Shown: one piece after another, positions 20,930 through 30,949 of the stretch
How the letters are laid out: each line of letters starts with the position of its first letter
How positions within the stretch are numbered: the first letter of the stretch is position 1
Source: Helochares maculicollis
Taxonomy: Eukaryota; Arthropoda; Insecta; Coleoptera; Hydrophilidae
NCBI GenBank assembly: GCA_033557835.1
Contig: JAWQRO010000358.1
Coordinates: forward strand, 1-41,506
DNA: 41,506 bases
Direction: 5' to 3'
Program-made: the position numbers and the translations under genes
Notes under the pieces: model-generated
The model's input: the letters and a program-made list of their open reading frames with translations, nothing else
Database searches by the model: none
Told to the model about the DNA's origin: nothing

Positions 20930-21700
20930 GTTTAACACGAAAAAGAAGTATGCTACTGACTCGTAAACAACTAAACAAATATAGTGTTTTGTAAAAGGCA
21001 GTCTTACCAAAAAAGTGGCGCTTTGGGTTCCAAAGGTAATTTCAATAGATATCATGCGCTATCTCTTGACAACAAAACGATATTTTAAACTTGCGCAACT
21101 AGTATATTCTGTTAAATTAGATTTATATATTAAATCACCGATTTTTCAACCATTAGAGGTTTAGTCATGATTATTGGACGATTGCAGTCTGAATCCTTGA
21201 ACACACATAAAGTTCTGTTTAACTTTTTTAAAACTGCTGGATTTTTAATCCTGAAACATATATATTGAGACTTTCAGTTTAGATTATTGATCTTGTGACC
21301 AGGATAGTTTAGCTCTTTCATTTTAAAGTCTTTATTTATCGTTTTCTTCACCTACATTTTATCTAGATAAATTATGCGCTACAAAAACTCAATTAAAATA
21401 ATATTGCACTTTCTTTAGATCTATCATTTGAAAACTGCTGGTTGTGATCAATTTGAATTTTACAGGCAGGTAAAGGTGGACGTTAATAGTTGGTCTTCTC
21501 TTTGTCCTCTATGACCTAGAGGCCTAGACATAGGATTTAGGATATATACTTTTCTTTCGCATTATATATATTTATTAAAAGTTGCAAACGCAAAAGGTTA
21601 TGTTAATATAGCTATAACAGATTTGCATGTTACAAGCATAGTTAACCGTCTATGTGTGTGTGTTCTTAGTCCTTGCTAAGAACGAGCACACTTAAAAATA
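20930..21700. other. AT-rich stretch with a small hairpin
   Basis: Possible remaining 5' UTR of the mariner at 20930-21060, then plain AT-rich DNA. At 21662-21683 GTTCTTAG and CTAAGAAC form a perfect 8-bp stem with a 6-base loop, flanked by GTGTGT and CACAC. Confidence 0.45.
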
Positions 21701-21701
21701 T

Positions 21702-22020
21702 CTAAGGGTCGTAAAATCACCAATAGAATCGCTTGCAATTCGTTTAATATATGATCAATTAAAATTACAACTTTATGCACATGAATGTATATCCACTAAA
21801 GTTTATTCATCAAAAGACCGTTCTTTATCAGTGAATTTGTGAGGGCGAAAACGTACAGCATTAAAAACGAAATAAATATTTTCAAAACCAGTTTTAATGC
21901 TTTTAAAAGCTCCTCTTTTTAACGTACTGTCCATATTCACGAGAACTAACCATTTGCTATTGAGCCTCGGGCGCTCAAGCTGTAGTCTTTGATTTTTCAT
22001 AAAATCAATTCTAGACAGGG
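21702..22020. repeat. dispersed repeat family R, copy 1
   Basis: The segment 21854-22016 aligns with 25866-26030 along its length, sharing AACGAAATAAATATTT, CCAGTTTTAA, CCATTTGCTAT, GAGCC-CGGGCGCTCA and GTCTTTGATTT. A further part (GGTCGTAAAATCACCAATAG, 21706) matches 26436. TTTATGCACATGAATGTATAT at about 21773 matches 24596. The minus-strand frame at 21803-22000 is a translation of the repeat, not a gene. It may be a non-autonomous transposon; no ends were recognised. Confidence 0.7.
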
Positions 22021-23120
22021 TTTATCGTGAGTTTTCGATGTTTTAGTTTAGCGACAGTATTCAAGTGAAATAGTGCACTGTAAAGCAATTGCACGATCTT
22101 CATAAACAAATTAAATTACATTGTCTTAAGCCGTTAATTTCTCATCGCAAATTGTAATCTTTCTGCGTTTTATCAATAACAGCTGTGATTTTGATCTTGT
22201 TTTAAAGATGCCTCCAACTATAAACGACAGTTATTTCTGATAAGCGAGACTATTTAACGGCTTTAGTATTCTATGATTTGAAAAACTTTGTACACAAGTT
22301 TCCACAAAGTAACATCTCTGTCCTCTACCAATTATTCACTTTTCCTGCCAGGCCTAACAACTCTGCATGTTTTACAGCATTCTGCATGCTTGGCATTTAA
22401 TTTTCATGGGATTATTGGTCGTTCTTTACACTTATATACAATTTATATTGTAATCAAACTCTAGTTGCTTTCTGCAGATCGTAAGATTTCCTTCAAACTG
22501 CATATTTGTTGAAAGTTCTGCCATAACAATAAACAGCACATTCTCACATTTTGTCACCACTAACTGGAATGTCAAAAAACCAGCTGATTTGGTCCAAATA
22601 TAGGACGATGTAAAAAAAGTATCTGACTATTATGATATAGCTCTAATTAATGAATCAGTCTGCAAGACTCTTACAAATGCAATAAGGCACATTCTGTCAG
22701 TTTCAGTATTGAATTATTGTGAGAATGTAACATTTGCATGATTTTTTTATAATTCTTCCAAATTCATTACAAAAGATTCATGATTCATCATTAATTTTTA
22801 CTTTTGGCATTTTTAGCTTTTTGGGAGCATCGAACTGACATTCTGTTTATTGAATCTCTAATTGGTAACAATTTCTTTAGTTTTAATTTTCTGTCCTGCA
22901 TTAATCACACAATTATCAACAGCCCTAAAAGATTTAGATGGGCTTATTGGTAATAATAGATATAAAAATTATTAACTACAAATTATGACAATCTGTGGTA
23001 GGACAGAAACTGTTGAAGAGAAAAGGAATTAACAGCAAAATAAGTTTTTAATTTTTAGTCTTCTGATTGATATTTTTTATTGACTCATAAAGTACGTAGG
23101 ATACGGTTATATATGGAATG
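22021..23120. other. AT-rich desert
   Basis: No supported features in about 1.1 kb. Confidence 0.45.
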
Positions 23121-23124
23121 ATAC

Positions 23125-24120
23125 ATCGGGCATATGACCTCCAGGGCTTTGCATGCACACACGCACTCATTTGTCAATATTTTCCATGACCATTTTGCAC
23201 AAATGTAGTTGAATTTCATTGATGCAGCGTACAATCTCCTCCTTTAATGTATGTATGGTTGTGGGCTTGTTGACATAGACCTGTGATTTCAAATAACCCC
23301 ATATAAAGAAATTTAATGGTATTAAATCACTAGGAGGCCAATTCTGGTCACCAAAACGAAAGAGTACACGATCTGCAAATGTCTCATGCGATAATTGAAT
23401 TGTTTCGCATTGGTCACATCAATATCATTCAATTTCGGTAGAAAGAACTGTGTTATTCTGCGATATCGACAACAATCACTGCTTGACCAGTCTCCTCATT
23501 TTCAAAAAAGTATGGTCCAATTATGCCTTCAGCCCAAAATCCACACCAAATAGTGAGAAGTTGTTGACGCACTTGTTTTTCGACAATCATATGTAGGTTC
23601 TCAGAAACCCAAAAGCGGCAATTTTGGCGATTAACAAAGCCATGAAGGTGAAAATCGCTTAGGATGATTTCCCTCGAAAAATCAGCATCCACTTGGTGAT
23701 GTTCAATAATCCATCCAAAGAACTCTCTTCGCTGTGCATGGTCATTAGGCTTCAGTTGTTGTGTTAATTCAATTTTATAAGCATGGAGTCACATATATTT
23801 CGTGAGTATACGCTGCAGAGAGATGCTTGAAATTTGCAATTCTTGTCCACAACGCTTAATTGAAGTTCCTGGATTGTCACCGACACTCACACGCACTGCT
23901 TCGATATTGACATTTGATCGTCTTGTTTTTGGACGACCACTCTGTTTGGGTCTCCAACGCATCCAGTCTTTCTGAATTTTTCAATTAATCTCGTCACAGT
24001 TAAAACACTCTTCCGACCATATTTCGTATGATATTTTCGAACTGCGGCCGCCAAGCTTTCATTATTTTTGAAAAATTGTTGAAAAATGAAGCCACGTTCT
24101 ATCGTGTAATGCTCAATTTT
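23125..24120 (-). pseudogene. DUF4817-type transposase, near full length but broken
   Basis: Minus-strand reading gives the N-terminal DUF4817 helix-turn-helix (IEHYTIERGF, FFKNNESLAAAVRKYHTKYG; about 24000-24120), the linker RLIEKFRKTG and SGRPKTRRSN, and a second helix region around 23800-23900. The RNase H-like core follows (ILSDFHLHGFVNRQNCRFW, about 23600-23660; LLTIWCGFWAEGIIGPYFF, about 23500-23560). The segment expected to read QQDGATCHTA, with the second catalytic Asp, is missing between DVTNA and TIQLSHETFADR near 23400-23420. The third motif reads SDLIPLNFF where the family has LDFF, a likely Asp-to-Asn change. The tail (SPGGHMPDVSFHI) is intact. Small frameshifts and an in-frame stop near 23180 complete the inactivation. 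Confidence 0.87.
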
Positions 24121-24231
24121 ACTAACCCTAAACTTTCAGCTTTGAAATAGTCTCGTTAACAGGGTCGCCAAAACAAAACTGCACGAATGGCTGCTAATTC
24201 AAATCTTGCGGTATTAATAGGACATCCTGTA
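23125..24231 (-). mobile_element. DUF4817-type Tc1/mariner element, one TIR visible
   Basis: The 5' end of the element (right edge here) reads TACAGGATGTCCTATTAATA on the minus strand from 24231, with TA at the boundary, the usual kind of terminus for this transposon group. The other end near 23085-23100 (TACGTAGGATACGG) may be the decayed partner but is not convincing. Confidence 0.75.
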
Positions 24232-24589
24232 CAATAAATGCCGGTTTTTGCAACTTTGTTGTTTTGGTCGTCAATATACGTAAAGTCCGTCTTCATTTTA
24301 ATATTTTGTAATTATTCTTTATTCTATATATTATGCTCATGGTACAAACGTTTGTAGTTGAAAAAATCGCAGTATTTATATCGAGATTTTTAATGTAATA
24401 CATAATTTTAATTCTCGAAATCAATAAGACTGTATGAAAATGAAGTCAACTAAATCATTTTCAGCCCCTTTTGATGGGAGTTATCACTATATTTAAGAAG
24501 TGTGCCTTCTGAATTGTGCCTAACTAAATAGTATTCGTTTGAATAATGACAAGATAAATTTGGATGTTTTGCCTTGTGTACGGAAATTA

Positions 24590-24831
24590 CAGCTTTTATG
24601 CACATAAATATATCTCCCCAACACTATATATAAATAACAGAACAATACAATAAAAATAATTAGTTTAGCTCGTTTAGGATCTTAGTTTTAAATATACCCA
24701 TTAGAATTTTAATCATAGATGACACGAAACAGAAAATGAAATAAGGAAATTAAACGAAATATTTGCAAGCGTAAAGCGTTCGACATTCAAAACGGAATTA
24801 ATATCTCCAATGCAAGTTTTAAATGCTTTTA
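24590..24831. repeat. dispersed repeat family R, copy 2, interrupted
   Basis: 24675-24831 aligns with 25785-25925, sharing GAATTTTAA-CATA-A-GACAC, GAAACAGAAAATGAAATAAG and AAGCGTTCGACATTCAAAAC. It stops abruptly at GCTTTTA, where the next mariner begins. The matching point in copy 3 is GCTTTTAAATG, so the transposon apparently used the TA in this repeat as its target. Confidence 0.7.
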
Positions 24832-25723
24832 CCAGGCTACTTAACAAGTGCTGTGGTTCAATTAGAAAAGCACACTTTTATGGTAATAATGAATGAAATA
24901 CACTTTATGATTCGGTATAGTCTCCCTGAACATCAAATCAGTTCTTCCATCGAGATTCCAATTTATAAATTCTATCCCTGTGAGAATCTGGTAGGGCTGC
25001 AAAATACTTTCACATCTGTGGGACCTCATTATTTGATGAAAACCGCTTTCCACGCATGAAATTTTCTAGGTCTAGAAACAGATGGACGTCGCTAGGGGCC
25101 AAACCTGGTGAATACGGTGGATGCTCCAACAATTCGAACTTTAATTCATGCATTTTATCGATTGTCAAAATGCTCGTGTAGCACGGTGCATTGTCCTGAC
25201 TCTTCTGCAAGCCGGGTTTTCTTTCTACGAAGTTTTTACTTAAGCCGGTCTAAAAGATTACAATATTCAGACTATTCTTTTACCAGTTTGCAAGTATTAT
25301 ATTAATCCATAAACAAAACTCGCATTCGAATGTGTTTTTATTACTTTGTTGTTAGCGACTGCGGCACCCATTGTGCAAACAGCTTTCTGAAACCCAACCA
25401 CGTTTAAATTCAGCAACCCATCTTTCTAATGTACGAATTGAAGGCGAAGAGTCCTTACACACTTTCAACATTTGTTCATAAATTTTCTTTGCTTTTAAAC
25501 CTTCCCAAAATAAAAATGCAAACACTGCACGATACTTGATTTTTCAATTATCAAAAAATGCTGTGCTACGTCGATACTAAAGGTCTTGTACACAAAGAAT
25601 CAATTAACAAATTGAAATAAAACTTCGAATTCGTTAATAGATGAGTGTATCAACAAAACAAGAACAATTTAGGCTAATAGCAACCTTTCATTTTGATGCG
25701 AAAACTATTTGAGCAAACTAGTA
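24830..25723 (-). mobile_element. mariner related to copies A/B, deleted internally
   Basis: Putative ends are TACCAGGCTACTTAACAAGT from 24830 and, reverse complemented from 25723, TACTAGTTTGCTCAAATAGT. The two match at 13 of 20 positions, and the second closely resembles the TACTAGGTTAGTTGAAAAG end of the 6107 element. TA flanks both. At about 0.89 kb it is shorter than a full mariner, consistent with the missing internal coding segments. Confidence 0.65.
24930..25550 (-). pseudogene. mariner transposase, internally deleted
   Basis: Minus strand: IKYRAVFAFLFWEGLKAKKI then SSPSIRTLERWVAEFKRG (about 25400-25545) is the N-terminal helix-turn-helix region with the mariner E-F-K-R-G motif. Much of the linker and the first catalytic block are lost. 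SQDNAPCYTS (about 25170-25200; second Asp) and HPPYSPGLAPSDVHLF (about 25075-25125; third Asp) keep 34-residue spacing. After a further slip the tail reads ALPDSHR then YKLESRWKN and DVQGDYTES. Stops, frameshifts and at least one large deletion make it inactive. Confidence 0.85.
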
Positions 25724-25784
25724 TCTCCCTAAAACTAAAATATATTATTACACTACGGTTTTGAGAGCTTTCATAAATAGGTTT

Positions 25785-26474
25785 ACTTTGATTTTAATTT
25801 TAAATGCGCCCTTTAGAATTTTAAACATAAACGACACGAAGCAGAAAATGAAATAAGGGCAAAGCGTTCGACATTCAAAACGAAATAAATATTTCCAATA
25901 CCAGTTTTAAAGGCTTTTAAATGCTCATCTTTTTAATATATTGCCTACGTTCACGTGAAGTTACCATTTGCTATCGAGCCGCGGGCGCTCATGCTTTAGT
26001 CTTTGATTTCTCGCAAAATTAATTCTAGGCAGTAAGTTTCAGCGGTTCGATTTTTCAAATTAACAATTCCATTCACGCATAAAAACGTAAAAACAACTCT
26101 ATTTTCCTCTTAAGAAATTCAATATCCTTCAACTCTCTCACGAATGATAATATTACTTATGTTACTCCTCGATTTAAAAACTATGTATTTCTTCCATATT
26201 ACCATAGTAACTATGTATTTTTTCCATATTACCATAGTAATTATTATTATCACATATACAGTATATATATTTCTTAGAAGCTCTGTTCTTAGGGAATGCA
26301 TAAACCTGTTGTAATTGTAAACTGAATGGCCAAGCTTTTTTAACCAAGAATGTTTATGTAAGGATTTCTGTTGTATTAAAGAATTATTAAAGATAGTATT
26401 CTGTGTTTAGAATAATATCCTTTAAAATCATTTAAGCGTCGTAAAATCGCTCACTAAATTGTATGCAATTGGTA
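25785..26474. repeat. dispersed repeat family R, copy 3
   Basis: 25785-26030 matches copies 1 and 2 as described for those entries. GCGTCGTAAAATCGCTCACT at about 26436 matches 21706 in copy 1, but on the other side of the core, so the copies are rearranged relative to one another. The core contains a GC-rich GAGCCGCGGGCGCTCA in AT-rich DNA. Confidence 0.65.
26181..26240. repeat. 30-bp tandem duplication
   Basis: Two consecutive 30-bp units (CTATGTATTTCTTCCATATT + ACCATAGTAA) differ at one base. Each has CTATG and CATAG as an inverted pair. A recent slippage or replication duplication. Confidence 0.9.
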
Positions 26475-26949
26475 GTAAATAACAGCAACATCTACTAAAG
26501 CACAAGAAATATTTTGTATTGAGTGTATTCCTGCTGGATCAAGATACATAGCATATTTTTTAATTTCAATATACCTTAATTTATCTCTCAAATGCTTCCA
26601 TTGGTTAAAATAATCAAGCTTCTACTCTTGACATAAATCACACTCGTCGACTATGTACCTAAATCATGAGAGACTTTACATAGAAAACTGCATAGGTAAG
26701 TAACTGACTTATAGCTCCTAGTTGTGATTTATTGCATAGTTGATTTTGCTTGCGTATGTGATTTTGATTATATATCAGACTTTTATTGCATAAGTGATTG
26801 ATTGGTTATAGCAGATAGTAGACAGTCGTGAATCTAGTTTTGTCACGTAATAACGACTAGATCATTTGGGCCCGAAGCTGCTGTCCTATTTACAAAACGA
26901 AATTTTAATGTTCGCCCGAAGTTTTATTACAGCGATTCATTTTTAAAAT
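26475..26949. other. AT-rich intergenic stretch
   Basis: No supported features. Confidence 0.4.
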
Positions 26950-27160
26950 CCCCTTGCATTTAAACGCTTGTAATTATAGCTTCGGTGACGGAGAGAGACG
27001 GTGGAACCCTCCTCTGTTGCCCAAACAAGGACGGCCCAACCTTCATGGGCCCTTGGCAACAGCGAGGAGCGATCTGTGTAGCGAGTTGAGGTTTGTATCA
27101 AATATTCAACGCGCAGTTTGCAAGCGAGGCGAGGGTTTTGATTTGTAGCAATTCACTGCA
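26950..27160. promoter_or_regulatory. small GC-rich island, exon or conserved element
   Basis: GC- and CpG-rich patch in AT-rich DNA. After an acceptor-like ATTATAG (about 26980) two plus frames are open: one to 27148, and another reading DGGTLLCCPNKDGPTFMGPW to TGA at about 27087. No donor or family fits either, so coding is unproven. It includes GTTGCC (27016) and GGGCCCTTGGCAACAGC (27047-27063), whose GTTGCC/GGCAAC halves resemble RFX X-box half-sites. The latter 17-mer recurs with one change at 32003. Confidence 0.3.
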
Positions 27161-28119
27161 CTTCTTTCCCTTTGTTCTATTTATGAGTAAACTGAATACC
27201 CTATAAGTATAACACACTCGCACTCACTTAAAGCAAACGATTTCTTTATATTAGCGCTGATATCATTGTTTATTTGCAAGTTTGCTGTTCGTTGCTTGAT
27301 ATTAAGTTTAAATGCAGGTGATTGTGTTGGTAGGATCATAAAAGCGCGATAGGATGGAATAAAAATGCCACAATATGCCATGTCTGTGCTTTGTCGAGAT
27401 AACGTGCTATCTGTATGTAAAACAATATCGTTTAAAAGGAATGAGTATACAATTAAGGTCTAAGGGAAGGAAATTAATATACAAATTATGTGCTGCGCCT
27501 GCTTAATAAGGTAATGCAAGAAAAGCAAACTTAGACTTTTAAAATGTAATCTTAGACGATGGCATGAGATGTATTTACTCAACTGTTTTATACATATGTG
27601 CCCAATGAAATTATTTACCATCAATAGAAAACTATTTGCGGTAGTAGAGGAACTCGAATGTGAAACAGTTTTGAATACAAAATCCACGTAAGCCTCTTTG
27701 GGAGAATTTTTGCCATATGCCTCCACCAATTGCGTAGACACAGTCTTTGTTCATTTATTTTTACCATTTTATCATAATTCTTTTGTTTTGATTTTATTTT
27801 CATTGTGTGTAAATTTATTTCGATTATTCTTTTTAGAAACTGATGAATTTTTATATTAATATTTTGTATCTATCCCATTTTTGCTTCACTGGTGTTTCAT
27901 AAATGCTTCTCTCTATTTTTAACTCCCTTTCCCTTCGATTTCTCGTTTCTCAAATAATTCGTCAGCTTCTCGTCTTACCAAGATTGACTGCATCAATATT
28001 TTCACTCAATTACCTCCTCTTTTTATAGGTCCGTCATTACTTCTATGTTATTGCTTTGTTTGTCGTTTTTACATTGTTTACATACTTTTTAAATTTTAAA
28101 CTTCAAACCGTCGTTATTT
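27161..28119. other. AT-rich intergenic stretch
   Basis: No supported features. Frames at 27181-27381 and 27460-27803 show no family motifs. Confidence 0.45.
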
Positions 28120-29311
28120 TATTAGGAGTACAAATAAGTTTCCGCCATTTTAAGGAAGGTATTCCGGGGCGCTGCTTTCGTTAGAATTTGCAGATGATAA
28201 CCGGCTTAAATATTAGTCTGTTCGTTTTAAAATAACATAACCTTACTATATTAGTGACTCCGTGCTGGTAAAATATAATTTTCTTGAGCTGAATATGTCT
28301 AAATTTGAACCAAATGAACGTCATTTGCGGGAACTTTTAATTTATTTCTTTAATTTAATGAATCTGCAGTTGCAGTGCATGGATTGCTCGTAGAAGCATA
28401 TAATGAAGCTGCTTTGAGTGAGAGAATGTGTTGTGAGTGGTTTCAAAAGTTTATAAAAGGTGATTTTGATGTAGAAGACAAAGACCGCAGTGGAAGGCCT
28501 AAATTTACAAAGATGCAGAATTGGAAGAATTATTGAAGGAAGATTCGTCTCAAACACAAAAGGAACTTGCTCTCATATTAGAAGTCACTCAGCAAGCAGT
28601 TTCAGATCGTTTAAAATCATTAGGAATGATTCATAAACAAGGAAATTGGGTTCCATACGAATTGAAGCCTAGAGATATTGGACGCCGATTATGCATAAGT
28701 GAAATTCTGTTAGCCAGGCATAAAAAAAGGTTTTTTAGATCGAATCGTCACCGGGGATGAGAAATGGATGCATTATGACAACCCAAAAAGAAGAAAATGA
28801 TGGATAAAAACCTGGCCACGCGTTAACATCCACAGCAAAACTGAATATCCACGGAAAACACTCATACTGTGTATATGGTGGGATCAGCTGGGTGTGGTGT
28901 ATTACGAGTTGCTTAATCCGAGCAAAACAATCACAAGAACTCTCTACCGAAAACAATTGATGAGATTGAGTCGTGCTCTTAAGAAAAAAGACTTGATTGG
29001 GAAGTGTTACCCCACCCGCCGTATTCACCAGACATAGCGCCATCCGACTAATATCTGTTTCGGTCAATGGCACATGCTCTGTCGGAGCAGCGCTTCACAA
29101 CATATAAAGATACCAAAAATTGGGTTGTTATGTAGATAGCCTCAAAAGATAAGGAGTTCTTCAGATGTGGAATCCGAATGCTGTCTGAGAGATGGGAAAA
29201 AGTGGTTGCTAGTGATGGACAATACTTTGAATAAACGTAAACTGCCGTTCTGTTACAATAAATATTAAATTTTTTATAAAAAACGGCGGAAACTTATTTG
29301 TACTCCTTATA
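28120..29311 (+). mobile_element. complete-ended mariner with TIRs and TA duplication
   Basis: The left end starts at 28122 (TTAGGAGTACAAATAAGTTT then CCGCCATTTT). The right end, reverse complemented from 29309, starts TAAGGAGTACAAATAAGTTT then CCGCCGTTTT, giving inverted repeats of about 30 bp with two mismatches. TA lies at 28120-28121 and 29310-29311 as target-site duplication. At about 1.19 kb it is slightly below the usual 1.3 kb because of an internal coding deletion. The nearly identical ends suggest fairly recent insertion. Confidence 0.95.
28295..29234 (+). pseudogene. mauritiana/mellifera-like mariner transposase, broken
   Basis: ATG at 28295 gives MSKFEPNERHLRELLIYFFN, then shifts frame. 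The reading continues LLVEAYNEAALSERMCCEWF (about 28384-28443), KGDFDVEDKDRSGRPK and, after another shift near 28505-28520, ELLKEDSSQTQKELALILEV with QQAVSDRLKSLGMIHKQGNW and VPYELKPRD. A shift near 28735 precedes IVTGDEKWMHYDNPKRRK (first catalytic Asp), followed by stop TGA at 28798-28800. LCIWWDQLGVVYYELLNPS is intact (about 28866-28920). After ALKKK (about 28985) the block with the second catalytic Asp (H-D-N motif) is missing, and the text resumes at DWEVLPHPPYSPDIAPSD (about 28994-29048). The C-terminus runs to TAA 29232-29234. Inactive, but its ends look usable in trans. Confidence 0.9.
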
Positions 29312-30949
29312 CTAGTTGTAATTTCCCTTAGTAAGCCAATATATCACACTTATGTAATTTTGTACATACTTAAAAAGCTATATATACTTTTTGAATAAAT
29401 AATTTAGAATAACAAAGGTTTTAAGCCCAATTTTGCTTTCTTCTGCTGGTCTATTCTAATATCTCAGCACAGAATTTGTCAAGATCTATAAAAAAAACTA
29501 TGCAGTATGAATGTCCTGAGTCTTATGGTTTTATTGGCGTCTAGATTATTTTTTCTTCGCAAGATTTGGTTTGTTAGTTGATGTTTAATTACCGATTTTC
29601 ACGTTCAATCCTGAATTTTAAAACAATTCCTATTCAAACCATCAATATTTTAACAAGCTACGAATCAATTCTAAAAAATCTCCACTTTTATATGAAGGTG
29701 GATTCTGAAAAATTAAGAAAGCTACTCTAAAAGTAAGCCTACTAATAAGCAAGTCTTACGAAATTTATGCTCGGAAGTGACAATGAATTTTTGAGGCCTC
29801 AAGGCTTAACCATGAATGATGATAAATATCTCTAAGCATGAGAGCCAATAATACAACGAAATCATGAACAATTCTTATAAATATGTGTGAATTCAAGTTA
29901 GTCACGAAATCAAAGCAGGACAGGTCTGAAAATACCAATAATTTAAAGCGTTAAAGATTCTGAAAGTTAATAAGAAGATATATTTTACGAAAGTCGGAAA
30001 AGATAGAAAACGAAAAGTACATGTTGGAAATTTGAAGATTCAACCTAGTCTCAAAGAACTACTAAGGGTACTTTCTTCAGATTTTCAATTCTTCAAATTT
30101 CAATTCTCAGTATTTGTAAGATTAAAGTTACACTTGTATATAACTGACTTAGACTAATTCACTAATTTAAAAGTGACAGAATAATTTTTTTACTATATTT
30201 AAGATGAAAGTTTGAAAACGTTGGTTAGTAGTTTTCTTCACAATCAAATTATAGTTTTCTTCACGGCAAATGTTTTAATCTCTTTCTCTCGAATCTTATG
30301 CACAAATAGAATGCATCCTTGCCCAATGGTTCGTTCATAGAATCATTCAGTTTTTGAGCCCCAACGGCTTCGTTTGTTGATTTCTACCAATTTCAAAACA
30401 TGCATCTCTTCAAATAAATGTAGGATACGAGATTCTACCAACGTTAAATCTAGATTTTGTAGAATTCTTTGCAAAATTAGCATTTTTAGATTTGTTTCAA
30501 CTTCCAAAAAAGCATGATAGAGTAAACTGTAAAATAACAATTATTTATGTGTTTGCGTGAGTATTCGAACTGTATTTTCACTGCGTTTTTATATGGTTGA
30601 TTTAGAGTTGACAAACGTCTTTCTTTGTAGAGGATCAATCGATCAATCCACCAAATTTTACGTCCAATAAAAGTGTCACTGCTTCTTAAAACATCAATTT
30701 CTGAGCGCAAATTACCTGAATTTCACAAAAATCTCCAGATTGGGCATCTTTAAAGTCTAAGTGATCCCAAATTGCAACAAAAACAATATTGAATATCAGA
30801 TTAATTAAGTATCCAGCTTCAAATAATTTGTACACAATTTACCAAAGCTTTGAAAATCGAATCCGATTGACGCAGGGAAAGACTTACTATCCAGTAAGTA
30901 AGACAGCTTCGTAATTAAATCCTCAATTTTTTGTTACGAACCCGGCTTC
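29312..30949. other. AT-rich desert
   Basis: No gene or mobile element supported. Minus frames at 30343-30540 and 30486-30710 overlap each other and have no recognisable domains. Confidence 0.45.

Noticed and set aside
21803..22000. 65-codon minus-strand ORF
   Set aside because: Lies in dispersed repeat R; the other copy (25866-26030) does not keep the frame.
30343..30710. Overlapping minus-strand frames suggesting a receptor-like fragment
   Set aside because: Two frames share the same DNA without motifs; no transmembrane pattern or splice sites support either.
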